From: Caulobacter sp. NIBR1757
GTDB taxonomy: Bacteria > Pseudomonadota > Alphaproteobacteria > Caulobacterales > Caulobacteraceae
DNA: 64,000 nucleotides
Direction of reading: 5' to 3'
NCBI RefSeq assembly: GCF_027912495.1
Contig: NZ_CP115463.1
Location: 1-64,000 of the forward strand
In this document: one piece after another, positions 47,001 to 54,060 of the stretch
Layout: each line of letters starts with the position of its first letter
Numbering within the stretch: position 1 is the stretch's first letter
Position numbers and translations under genes: made by a program
The notes under the pieces: generated by a model
Database searches by the model: none
What the model was told of the DNA's origin: nothing
What the model saw: only the letters and a program-made list of their open reading frames with translations

Positions 47001-47515
47001 GACACCGCCACGTCCTCGCCCCCGGCCAGCCCCGCCAGCCGGGCCCGGGCGTCGCGCACCACCAGGGCGGCGGCCGCGTCGTCCATCACCGTGAAGCCCG
47101 GCGACACCTCCGCCTCGAGCGGGAAGCGCCGCAGCAGCTGCTCGCAGAAGGCGTGGATGGTCTGGATCTTCAGGCCCCCCGGCGTCTCCAGCGCCCGGGC
47201 GAACAGCCGCCGCGCCTCGGGCAGCTCCTGGCTGTTGTCGGGCCCCAGCAGCCGGGCCATGGCCTTCGCCAGGTCCTCGTCCGGCGTCACGGCCCAGCCG
47301 CCGAGCAGGTCGAACAGTCGCGCCTGCATCTCGGCCGCCGCCGCCTTGGTGTAGGTCACGCAGAGGATGGCCGAGGGCGGCGCCCCGGCCAAAAGCAGCC
47401 GCGCCACCCGGTCGATCAGGGTCTTGGTCTTGCCCGAGCCGGCGTTGGCGGTGACGAAGGCGTTGAGGGTCGGATCGGCGGCCAGCGCCTGGGCGGGGTC
47501 GATGACGAGGCTCAT
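44063..47515 (-). CDS. addA: Double-strand-break repair helicase-nuclease subunit AddA
   Basis: Alphaproteobacterial AddAB helicase-nuclease subunit, functional equivalent of RecBCD, which processes broken DNA ends for RecA. It has 1150 residues. Walker A is ANAGSGKT at 23-30. UvrD-type motifs are visible as FVDSLF, LIDEAQDTAPEQW and VGDEKQSIYSFQGADP, with VMTAHGAKGLEAPIVFLPE and LYVALTRARDRLVLCG in the second helicase half. The C-terminal RecB-like nuclease has VIDYKTNRPAP (the D...EYK-type core). The ATG at 47515 overlaps the addB stop (ATGA), so the two are translated as a coupled pair in the order addB-addA. Confidence 0.95.
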   Translation of the reverse strand: MSLVIDPAQALAADPTLNAFVTANAGSGKTKTLIDRVARLLLAGAPPSAILCVTYTKAAAAEMQARLFDLLGGWAVTPDEDLAKAMARLLGPDNSQELPEARRLFARALETPGGLKIQTIHAFCEQLLRRFPLEAEVSPGFTVMDDAAAALVVRDARARLAGLAGGEDVAVSEAYARLAIALDYLSFEGLFRTFEERRGAIGDYLSSVGGLDGATADVWARCGFLDGPTSVSEVERLAVADTDLALWKTAAGVLGQGTKTDIANAEKMLAVVLDPSLAGMLGCLFTQGGAGTPATWVAKTSGLKSREDLREAMLAEQERLALARDLKRGAIIAEDTLAVLCLAERYAEAYAMAKAERGVLDFADLVARARDLVARSPGAPWVLYKLDGGLEHILIDEAQDTAPEQWAIAESLTNEFFAGAGRVRPAGSPERTLFIVGDEKQSIYSFQGADPDRLLSETQRYIKLIRDAGRRAEPAPLTTSYRSVQTVLTFVDSLFSDPRTHIGVRAPMGMAALEHTASRQAQPGCVDLWPLEMEEPAQEREAWDAPLDVESEGSANRRLARRIAREIRELVDRGDTVFARDGTARAAGFGDIIILVRRRRALFEDIIRELRKAGVPVAGADRLVLSDHIAFDDLLALARFVQFPNDDLNLAALLKSPLCGVNDDDLYAVGKPRGKAALWTAVQASDLPARDWLLQALELAKGRPPFEFYSRMLSLKDAAGRSGRARMLERLGSEAGDVLDEFLARTMEAEQRGVLDLERLAAAFEGLEISVKREMEAGGGEVRVMTAHGAKGLEAPIVFLPETTVKTGARGSALLETGDGGFLWAPRQAEDCAASGEARQRRKDKDEGESWRLLYVALTRARDRLVLCGRAPARMKEGAVPEGWYGAMAAAFEHEAVAGKVNSVTAADGFTFQRFGDAPAPFTGERAVSQGVAPEPAAWLAEAAREEPPATAWASPSQAASRSRIPAPSPLSRQGGVDRFRRGDVIHRLLQLLPDVPEAERRETAARLLAREPDLNDDQRAEMIGAAMGVLEHPDFSEVFGPGSRAEVALAGSAKALPAGLAISGRVDRLVITPGRVTVIDYKTNRPAPADISAADPTYVAQLAIYAAVLGEVFPGRQVRAALVWTDGPKLMPVPEKMIAEALAGLPGAR

Positions 47516-50490
47516 TCGCCATCCCCTTCTTCCGCGCCCGTCGACCATTCGAACACCCGCGCCAGATGGTCATAGTCGCCGGCATAGGTCTTCACGAACT
47601 GCGGCGCCGTGCGGCTTGGGTAGCCCTGGGCCGGGTTCTGATAGGCGGCGAGCAGCTTCAGGGCCCCCTCGAACGCCGCCATCCCCGCCTGCTCGCTATC
47701 GTCGCCGGCATATTTGCGGGTCTCCTCGAGGCCGGGCGGATCGCGGCCGGTAATCTTCACATAGGTGAGGTCGCCCCAGGTCCCCTTCAGCCCATCGAAG
47801 CCGCCGGCCTCGAGAATGGCGGCGGTCAGGGTCAACTGCGGCGAGAACCCGGTGTCGATCTGCTTGAGGCTGGGCGAAGAGCCGGTCTTGTAGTCGAGGA
47901 TATGGCCGATGCCGTCGCGGGTGATCTCGATGCGGTCCGACTTGGCGGTCAGCACATGCGGGACGCCGTTCACATGGAAGTCCATCTCGCCCTGGACCTC
48001 GACATGCACGGCGCGGCCATCGGCCCGCCGCCGCCGCTCGAAATCGGCCACCCAGCGCGCCGTCTCCCGGGCCAGCACCGTCTCGCGCGCCAGCGCCGCC
48101 GCCGTCAGCCCGGCCGCCTTGAGTTCATCCAGATACCGCCTCTCGAAGAAGCCCTCCGGATCGGCCAGCGGCCAGGCCCGCGACAGGGCCTCGAAGGCGG
48201 CATGGATCGCCGTGCCCCGGGCCATGGACTCGACCAGCTGGTCGGGCCGCTCGAGCGGAAAGAGCTTGAGGATGTCCCGCGCCCAGAAGGCGTAGGGGTC
48301 GCGGGTCAGGGTCTCGACGCGGGTGACCGACAGCTTCCTTGGCCGGTCGGCCACCGGCGGGATCGGGACCGGCCGCTTGATCGGCGCATAGCCGACGCCG
48401 CCGTCCAGCGCCTTGGCCCAGACGTTCAGCTCGGGCCGCCCCGGCAGGGCCCGCCCGGCCCCCCGGGCCAGGGTCTTCAGCCGCCACAGCCAGCGGCTCT
48501 CGGTGGCCGGCGCCCCCTCGCGCCGGGCGCTGTTGACCAGGACGACCTCCGGCGCACAGGCGGCCTGGGCGAAGTCGTGGGCCGACAGGCCGACCCGGCG
48601 CTCCGGGCTGGGCAGACCCAGGGTCCGGCGCATGGTCCGCGACAGGAAGGGGTCGATCGGCGCGCCGCGCGGCCACACCCCCTCCTCCAGCCCGGCCAGC
48701 ACCAGCCGGTCGGCCCGGGTCATCCGCGATTCCAGCGTGCCCATGATCGACAGCCGCGCATGCACTGCCTCGCCGCCGCGCACCGTTTCGTCGGCGATCA
48801 TCCGCTGCATCAGGGTGACGAACCCCTGGCGGGTGACGCGCGGCAGCAAGGACCCCTGCGCGATCAGCCCGCTCAGCAGCCGCGCCAGGCACTCGCCTTC
48901 CGGCCCGGCCCACAGCAGCTCGGCCCCGGCGCAGACCGCCTCCAGACCCGCCGCCAGCCCGGCCGCCGCCTCGCCGACATCGGCCGTACCGCTTTCGAAT
49001 GCGGCCCCCGCGAGATCGACCGCCGCATCGAGGTCGCGCGACAGGGCTTCCGCCAGCTCCAGCGCCGGACGTTCAGCCGGCCGCGCCTCCGCCCAGTCCT
49101 TCAGTCTGTTGGCCAGGGCTTCGGGGCTGCGAGGGCGGGGCCCCCGCAATCCGCGCAGTTCCAGCACTTGCGTCTCGGCGGCCAGGACCTCAGCCTCGCG
49201 GCCCAGCCGGGTCAGCGGGCTTTTCAGGATCTGCAGCCGCGCCACCGGGCTGGCCGGGTCGAGCACCAGCTCGGCCATGGCCACCGCCAGGCCGCCGGCC
49301 GGTTTCAGGGTCAGCGGAACCCCGGCCGAACTGTCCGCCGCCACGCCCCAGCGGGCCAGCTTGGCCGACACCCGCCGGGCCAGCGACAGGTCAGGGGTGA
49401 TCAGGGCGCAGGTCTTGCCAGGCGTTTCCAGGGTCTCGCGCAGCAGCAGGGCACAGACCTCGGCCGTCTCCTCTTCACCGGCCCCGGTGACGGTGGACAG
49501 GCCCTGCAGCCCCGCCTCGAAGGGATCGACCCCCTCATCGGATTCCGCCCGCAGCGCCCGGATGACCTCCAGCCAGTCGGCGGTCGCCTCAGCTGGCCGC
49601 AGGGCCTCGTTGATCACCCGCCGCCGCCAGCGGCCGCGCCGGTCGGTATCGGGCCGCCAAGTGCGCACCGCGCCGCGGGGAACATCGGCCAGCTTCAGCA
49701 GGGTCTTCATGGCCCCTTGGGGATGCTGGTCATCGACCTCCGCCCAGGCGCTGTCGGCCAGGTCCTCGTCGAGCCCGGGCAGGATCACCGCCCCGCGCGG
49801 CAGCCCGGCGATCACCTTCAGCAGCCGCGCCGTCGCCGGCTGCGCCCCGGTCGAGCCGGCGGCGATCACCGGTCCCTGCGGCGGATGGTCGGTCCAGCTC
49901 TTGGCCAGATGATCCAGCAGCTTCACCCGCCGGTCGGCGACATCCATCAGGCCAAGCGCTTCCAACCGCTTGGGCCATTCCCGGATGGTCAGGTTCAACA
50001 CCCCGGCCGAGATCTGCCAGTGCAGCGCCAGGTCCTTGTCGACCAGGTCGCCGATCCGTTCGGCCACCGGGGCTTCCTCGATGGCCGCCGCGTCGAGAAA
50101 CGCCGCCAGGGCGTCGGCCAGCTCCAGCGCATGGCTGGCCCCCAGCCCGACCGTCGAGGCCGCGTTGACCAGCTTCGCCAGTTCGAACCGCCGCCGCATC
50201 GGATCGATGGCCGGCGGCAGGTCCAGCCCCGCATCCCCCGGCTCGAACGGCGGCTCACCCTCGTCCAGATCCCCCAGAGCCCGGATTTGCGGCAGCAGCA
50301 CCGCCCGGCCGCCGGAGGCTTTCAGGAACGACTCCGTCAGCGCCCGCACCGCCCGCCGCGTCGGCACCAGCAGCAGGGCGCCAGGCACATCCTCCGGCCC
50401 CGGCAGGGCGTCCACCAGCCCGGCCGCCAGGTCGTCGAGGAACGGCCGGTGGGCGGGGATGGAGAACCAGTTGGCGGGTGAGTCGGGCAT
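47512..50490 (-). CDS. addB: Double-strand-break repair subunit AddB
   Basis: 992-residue partner of AddA. The N terminus MPDSPANWFSIPAHRPFLDDLAAGLV and GALLLVPTRRAVRALTESFLK match the alphaproteobacterial AddB family. The region is followed by inactivated helicase-like motifs and ends with a PD-(D/E)XK nuclease with HILDYKTGSSPSL (D and the xxK residues). The true ATG is at 50490; a much longer open frame upstream runs into a palindromic repeat. addA overlaps its end by 4 bp. murU lies about 220 bp upstream across a family-C repeat. Confidence 0.93.
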   Translation of the reverse strand: MPDSPANWFSIPAHRPFLDDLAAGLVDALPGPEDVPGALLLVPTRRAVRALTESFLKASGGRAVLLPQIRALGDLDEGEPPFEPGDAGLDLPPAIDPMRRRFELAKLVNAASTVGLGASHALELADALAAFLDAAAIEEAPVAERIGDLVDKDLALHWQISAGVLNLTIREWPKRLEALGLMDVADRRVKLLDHLAKSWTDHPPQGPVIAAGSTGAQPATARLLKVIAGLPRGAVILPGLDEDLADSAWAEVDDQHPQGAMKTLLKLADVPRGAVRTWRPDTDRRGRWRRRVINEALRPAEATADWLEVIRALRAESDEGVDPFEAGLQGLSTVTGAGEEETAEVCALLLRETLETPGKTCALITPDLSLARRVSAKLARWGVAADSSAGVPLTLKPAGGLAVAMAELVLDPASPVARLQILKSPLTRLGREAEVLAAETQVLELRGLRGPRPRSPEALANRLKDWAEARPAERPALELAEALSRDLDAAVDLAGAAFESGTADVGEAAAGLAAGLEAVCAGAELLWAGPEGECLARLLSGLIAQGSLLPRVTRQGFVTLMQRMIADETVRGGEAVHARLSIMGTLESRMTRADRLVLAGLEEGVWPRGAPIDPFLSRTMRRTLGLPSPERRVGLSAHDFAQAACAPEVVLVNSARREGAPATESRWLWRLKTLARGAGRALPGRPELNVWAKALDGGVGYAPIKRPVPIPPVADRPRKLSVTRVETLTRDPYAFWARDILKLFPLERPDQLVESMARGTAIHAAFEALSRAWPLADPEGFFERRYLDELKAAGLTAAALARETVLARETARWVADFERRRRADGRAVHVEVQGEMDFHVNGVPHVLTAKSDRIEITRDGIGHILDYKTGSSPSLKQIDTGFSPQLTLTAAILEAGGFDGLKGTWGDLTYVKITGRDPPGLEETRKYAGDDSEQAGMAAFEGALKLLAAYQNPAQGYPSRTAPQFVKTYAGDYDHLARVFEWSTGAEEGDGE

Positions 50491-50529
50491 GTCGCCGGCA
50501 CTATGGCACGCGAGTGACGTGACAGCATC

Positions 50530-50706
50530 GCTCTCCCCCATGCAATGGGGGAGTGGCTTTGGCGAGCGCTGCAAGCGAGCCAAACCGAGGGGGTCCCCCC
50601 ACCGGCGGTGGATCGCTAGCCACCAACCGCCGGCGCTGCCCCGCCTCCTGGTCCGTCGCTCACGCTCCGAACCGTCCTCCGCCCCCTCGCGGGGGCGGAG
50701 AGCGAA
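50530..50706. repeat. Palindromic repeat, family C (intact copy 3)
   Basis: About 177 bp matching the copy at 36920 along its length, including the GGGGGAGTGGCTTTGGCGAGCG and GCCCCCTCGCGGGGGCGGAG ends. It lies between addB and murU, so it would be transcribed in any joint murU-addB message. Confidence 0.88.
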
Positions 50707-50711
50707 TGCCG

Positions 50712-51437
50712 CTACGCGCCCGCCGCAGCCAGCTTCCCCTGCGCCAGTTCCCGCGCTTCCGGGTCGCCGACGTGCATCCACAGGCCGGGCGGGCTGACGC
50801 CGTAAAGCCGGCCCTCCAGCGCCAAGGCCTTCCACAGCGGCAGCAGCGAGAACGGACCCTCCGGCCCGTCCCGGACCACCGACGGCTTGCAGATGTGCAG
50901 GCCGACATAGACGTACGGCGCCGTCTCGCCCGGCTGCTTGAACCGCACCCGGCCGTCCGCTTCCAGGAACACGTCGCCCGTATCGTGGAAGCCCATCGAC
51001 GTCGCCGTCGGGGCCAGCATCAGGCAGACGTCCATCCGGGCCGGATCCCAGAGTTCGACCACCTGCTCGATGGCCGGCGCCGCGCCGTCCAGCCAGATGG
51101 CGTCGATGTTGGCGACGAAGAAGGCCTCGTCGGGCAGCAGCGGCAGGGCGTGCTTGACCCCGCCGCCGGTCTCCAGCGCCTCGGCCCGTTCGTCCGAGAC
51201 GACGATGCGCGGGGCGGTCGTACGGGCCTTGAGGTGCGCCTCCATCAGGTCGGCGAAATAGTGGACATTGACCACGGCGGTCTCGACCCCGACCGCCGCC
51301 AGCCGGTCCAGCATGTGATCCATCAGCGCCTTGCCGCCGACCTCGACCAGGGCCTTGGGCCGGTCGTTGGTCAGCGGCCGCATGCGGGTGCCGAGACCCG
51401 CCGCCAGCACCATCGCCGTCTTCGGGGTCTTGCTCAT
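50712..51437 (-). CDS. murU: N-acetylmuramate 1-phosphate uridylyltransferase MurU-like
   Basis: 241-residue sugar-1-phosphate nucleotidyltransferase. The N-terminal signature is MVLAAGLGTRMRPLTNDRPKAL (about residues 9-30). Downstream the metal-binding FFVANIDAIWLDG is present. Next to an AmgK-like kinase this should be MurU, which turns MurNAc-1-phosphate into UDP-MurNAc in cell-wall recycling and so bypasses the fosfomycin-sensitive MurA step. The ATG at 51437 overlaps the stop of the kinase gene by 4 bp. Assignment rests on the pairing as well as on the sequence. Confidence 0.88.
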   Translation of the reverse strand: MSKTPKTAMVLAAGLGTRMRPLTNDRPKALVEVGGKALMDHMLDRLAAVGVETAVVNVHYFADLMEAHLKARTTAPRIVVSDERAEALETGGGVKHALPLLPDEAFFVANIDAIWLDGAAPAIEQVVELWDPARMDVCLMLAPTATSMGFHDTGDVFLEADGRVRFKQPGETAPYVYVGLHICKPSVVRDGPEGPFSLLPLWKALALEGRLYGVSPPGLWMHVGDPEARELAQGKLAAAGA

Positions 51438-52549
51438 CGCCGCGCCTCCGCCGGTACGTATTCGTCGAACCAGGCCTTGAGGTCGCCCAGAGCCGGATCG
51501 GCCAGGCAGAGATCGAGATAGCCCCAGAGTCTCGGCAGGAAGCCCTCGTACTTCGGCTTGCCGTCCCGCACGACCAGCCGCGCGAAGATGCCGATGATCC
51601 GCGCCACGTTCAGCGCGCCCAGCGCATGATAGTCGCTGAGGAATTTTACCCGGTCCAAATCCGGATGGGCCGCCAGATAGCGCTCCAGAGCCGCCTCTTC
51701 CCGCTCCGGCGTCACCTGCCGGCGGGCGTCGTGCAGCAGCATGGACAGGTCCCAGACCCGGTGCGCCTTCACCGCGTCCTGGAAATCGATCAGCCCGACC
51801 CGCGCCGGCCCCTCGCGCTCCGGCAGCCAGATCAGGTTCTCGGCATGATAGTCGCGGTGGCAGAACACCTCGGCTTCCGCCTCGGCGCGGGCGCGGATCG
51901 GCGTCCACACAGCCTCCCAGGCCCGGGTCGCCGCCGCGTCCGGCGCGAAGGCCGGGCGCAGTTTCGGCAGCCATTCGACGAACAGGTCGCTGGCCATGGT
52001 CAGGGCCAGCTCGTCATAGGTCAGCAGCGGCCAGGCCAGCTCCTCCCCGATCGTCGAGGGCGGCGGCGACACCGAATGCAGTACCACCAGCGCATCGATG
52101 GCCGCGTCGTACAGCGGCGCCTCATCATGACCCTGGGCGATTTCCTGGGCGAACAGGCCGTCGCCAAGATCCTCCAGCACCGCCAGGCCGGCCGCCGCGT
52201 CGAAGGCGACAATGCCGGGCGCCGACAGGCCCTGGTCCTTCAGATAGCGCGCGCAGGCGACGAAGGCGTCCACCCGGCCCGCCGCCAGCCGGTAGGCGGC
52301 GTTGAAGCCCAGCGCCCGGCGCTCTTCCGGCGAGGCATCCGGCGGGCAGGCCGCCGTCTCGGCCTTGGGCGGCTGGTCCATGAAGATCAGGCTGGGACCG
52401 TCCAGCGGGTACAGTCGCTCATAGGCCCGCGTCGAGGCGTCGCCGGTCAGCGGCTGGCGCCGCGCCTGGCCGAGGCCCGCCTCGGCCAGGAACCGCGCCT
52501 TCAGGGCTTCACGATCAGAACTCAAGCGGTCGGTCCTTCCAGGCGCCAT
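51434..52549 (-). CDS. amgK: N-acetylmuramate/N-acetylglucosamine kinase AmgK-like
   Basis: Aminoglycoside-phosphotransferase-fold kinase of about 371 residues. The catalytic loop is FCHRDYHAENLIWL and the metal-binding aspartate is in VGLIDFQDAVKA. In Pseudomonas and Caulobacter the AmgK/MurU pair phosphorylates MurNAc at C1 then adds UMP. The listed ATG (52549) overlaps tsaE by 35 bp. A TTG at 52525 has GGAAGGA 8 bases upstream and may be the real start, giving an 11-bp overlap. murU overlaps its end by 4 bp. The tsaE-amgK-murU order is common in alphaproteobacteria. Confidence 0.88.
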   Translation of the reverse strand: MAPGRTDRLSSDREALKARFLAEAGLGQARRQPLTGDASTRAYERLYPLDGPSLIFMDQPPKAETAACPPDASPEERRALGFNAAYRLAAGRVDAFVACARYLKDQGLSAPGIVAFDAAAGLAVLEDLGDGLFAQEIAQGHDEAPLYDAAIDALVVLHSVSPPPSTIGEELAWPLLTYDELALTMASDLFVEWLPKLRPAFAPDAAATRAWEAVWTPIRARAEAEAEVFCHRDYHAENLIWLPEREGPARVGLIDFQDAVKAHRVWDLSMLLHDARRQVTPEREEAALERYLAAHPDLDRVKFLSDYHALGALNVARIIGIFARLVVRDGKPKYEGFLPRLWGYLDLCLADPALGDLKAWFDEYVPAEARR

Positions 52550-52961
52550 GGGGGGTCAGCCGCGCCGCGCGGCCGTCACCCTCGATGGTGATCTCTATAT
52601 CCAGTCTGTCGGCCGGAAGGCGACCCTCCAGCCGCTGCGGCCATTCGATCAGCGCCGCCCCGCCCTCCAGCGCCTCGTCCAGCCCGATCTCGTAGGCCTC
52701 GTCCGGATCGCTCAGGCGATAGAGGTCGAAGTGGGCGACCGGGAAGTCGCGGCCGTCATAGAACTGCACCAGGGTGAAGGTCGGGCTCGGCACCTCTTCG
52801 TCCGGCGTCGTCAGGGCCCGCACCAGGGCCCGGGCCAGGGTCGACTTCCCCGCCCCCAGCGGCCCGGTCAGGCAGATGGCCTCGCCGGGGCGCAGAGCCG
52901 CGGCGAGGCTGCGGCCAAGCGCTTGCGTCGCGGATTCCTCCGGCAAATCCACGACCTTCAC
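52515..52961 (-). CDS. tsaE: tRNA threonylcarbamoyladenosine biosynthesis ATPase TsaE
   Basis: 148-residue P-loop protein that works with TsaB and TsaD to make t6A at position 37 of ANN-decoding tRNAs. Walker A is GPLGAGKST (33-41). SPTFTLVQFYDG and VAHFDLYRLSDPDEAYEIGLDEAL are family signatures. The GTG at 52961 is chosen as start because it directly follows a GAGAAGGG ribosome site and matches the family N terminus; an upstream ATG-initiated frame reads through the palindromic repeat. The ribosome site lies inside the repeat end, an unusual use of a mobile-type repeat. Confidence 0.9.
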   Translation of the reverse strand: MKVVDLPEESATQALGRSLAAALRPGEAICLTGPLGAGKSTLARALVRALTTPDEEVPSPTFTLVQFYDGRDFPVAHFDLYRLSDPDEAYEIGLDEALEGGAALIEWPQRLEGRLPADRLDIEITIEGDGRAARLTPHGAWKDRPLEF

Positions 52962-52964
52962 GAT

Positions 52965-53141
52965 CCCTTCTCCCGCTTGCCGGGAGAAGGTGGCCCCCGA
53001 AGGGGGTCGGATGAGGGCAGCACCGGCCACGAAAAATTAGCGACAGCGCTATCCGCGCCAGAACGCGCACAACCGCTGGAAGCCGGCGCTGCCCTCATCC
53101 GGCCGCTACGCGGCCACCTTCTCCCGGCAAGCGGGAGAAGG
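52965..53141. repeat. Palindromic repeat, family D (second copy)
   Basis: About 177 bp bounded by CCCTTCTCCCGCTTGCCGGG and its mirror CCGGCAAGCGGGAGAAGG, with inner CGGATGAGGGCAGC and GCTGCCCTCATCCG arms. It sits between the acyltransferase gene and tsaE. Its left end starts 3 bp from the tsaE start codon and supplies the purine-rich ribosome site for tsaE on the minus strand. A half copy of the same family is at about 54030-54056. Confidence 0.85.
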
Positions 53142-53154
53142 CTCGCTGCGCTCG

Positions 53155-53982
53155 TCAAAACACCGCCTCCGGATTCTGCGGCAGCACCCGCTCGACAAAG
53201 CGCTTGAGGGCGTCACTGACCTCGCCGGACTCGCCCTCCAGCCGCTGCGCCGGAATCGGCCGCCCGACGGTCAGCTCGAACTTCCGGCCCTTCTTGTTGA
53301 GCAGCTCATGGAACAGGGTGATGTCCCTAAGCTCCGGCGAAAAGCCGTTGAAGAAGTGGAACAGGGTCGACCACGGCCCGGCCACATGCACCGGCACGAC
53401 CGGCGTCCCGTACTTCTGCGCCACCGAGACGGCCGTCGGCATCCAGGGCTTGTCGGTCAGCACCCCTTGCGCATCGCGGCGCGACAGCACCCCGGCCGGG
53501 AAGATGGCCAGGCAGCGTTCCGCCTCCATGGCTTCCCGCGTCATCTGCAACGTCAGCCGGGTGCGCTCCCGGGTCCGCTTGGTCTTGACCCATTCGACCG
53601 GGATCAGCGCCTCGTCGAAGCGGGGGCAGACGCGGTGGGCGTCGGAGTTGGCGTAGAAGACCACGTCGGGGCGAGGGCCCTTGAGGGCGTCGTAGAGGGC
53701 GATGCCGTCGGCGATGCCGGTCGGATGGTTGGCCACCACGATCAGCCGGCCGGAGCCGGGCACATGCTCCAGCCCCCGCACCGAGGTTTCCAGCGCCAGC
53801 AGCTCGGAGATGTGCTCCAGCGCGGCCGCCCCGCCCATGACCGAGATGGCGTCGGCCATCGCCACCGCCTGCGGATAGTGCAGGGTCCGGTACAGCGGCC
53901 CCCGCACCACGGGCCAGACCGGCGATCCCGCCAGCTTCGGCGCCCGCTCCTCGATCAGCACATCGACGATGTGTTTGCTCAT
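53155..53982 (-). CDS. Lysophospholipid acyltransferase family protein
   Basis: 275 residues. The acyltransferase box reads ANHPTGIADGIAL (about 84-96), that is H followed by five residues before D, where PlsC proteins have HxxxxD. The second block is CLAIFPAGVLSRRDAQG and a third is PVVPVHVAGPWS. This variant box is seen in acyltransferases of unknown acceptor related to the hemolysin/OlsA-type group. It has no convincing membrane helix. Reaction likely: transfer of an acyl group to a lyso-lipid. The ATG at 53982 is the first in the conserved region. Confidence 0.8.
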   Translation of the reverse strand: MSKHIVDVLIEERAPKLAGSPVWPVVRGPLYRTLHYPQAVAMADAISVMGGAAALEHISELLALETSVRGLEHVPGSGRLIVVANHPTGIADGIALYDALKGPRPDVVFYANSDAHRVCPRFDEALIPVEWVKTKRTRERTRLTLQMTREAMEAERCLAIFPAGVLSRRDAQGVLTDKPWMPTAVSVAQKYGTPVVPVHVAGPWSTLFHFFNGFSPELRDITLFHELLNKKGRKFELTVGRPIPAQRLEGESGEVSDALKRFVERVLPQNPEAVF

Positions 53983-54029
53983 GAGCCGGTTGTAGGCAAT
54001 GTCGCGACAGCCCGCAAAGTCACGATCCT

Positions 54030-54056
54030 TCTCCCGACGAGCGGGAGAAGGGCGCT
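54030..54056. repeat. Half copy of the family-D palindrome
   Basis: Sequence TCCTTCTCCCGACGAGCGGGAGAAGG is one arm unit of the family-D repeats, without the mirror unit. It lies between the acyltransferase start and the M3 peptidase end and may be a REP-like singlet or a decayed element. Confidence 0.6.
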
Positions 54057-54060
54057 TCGC

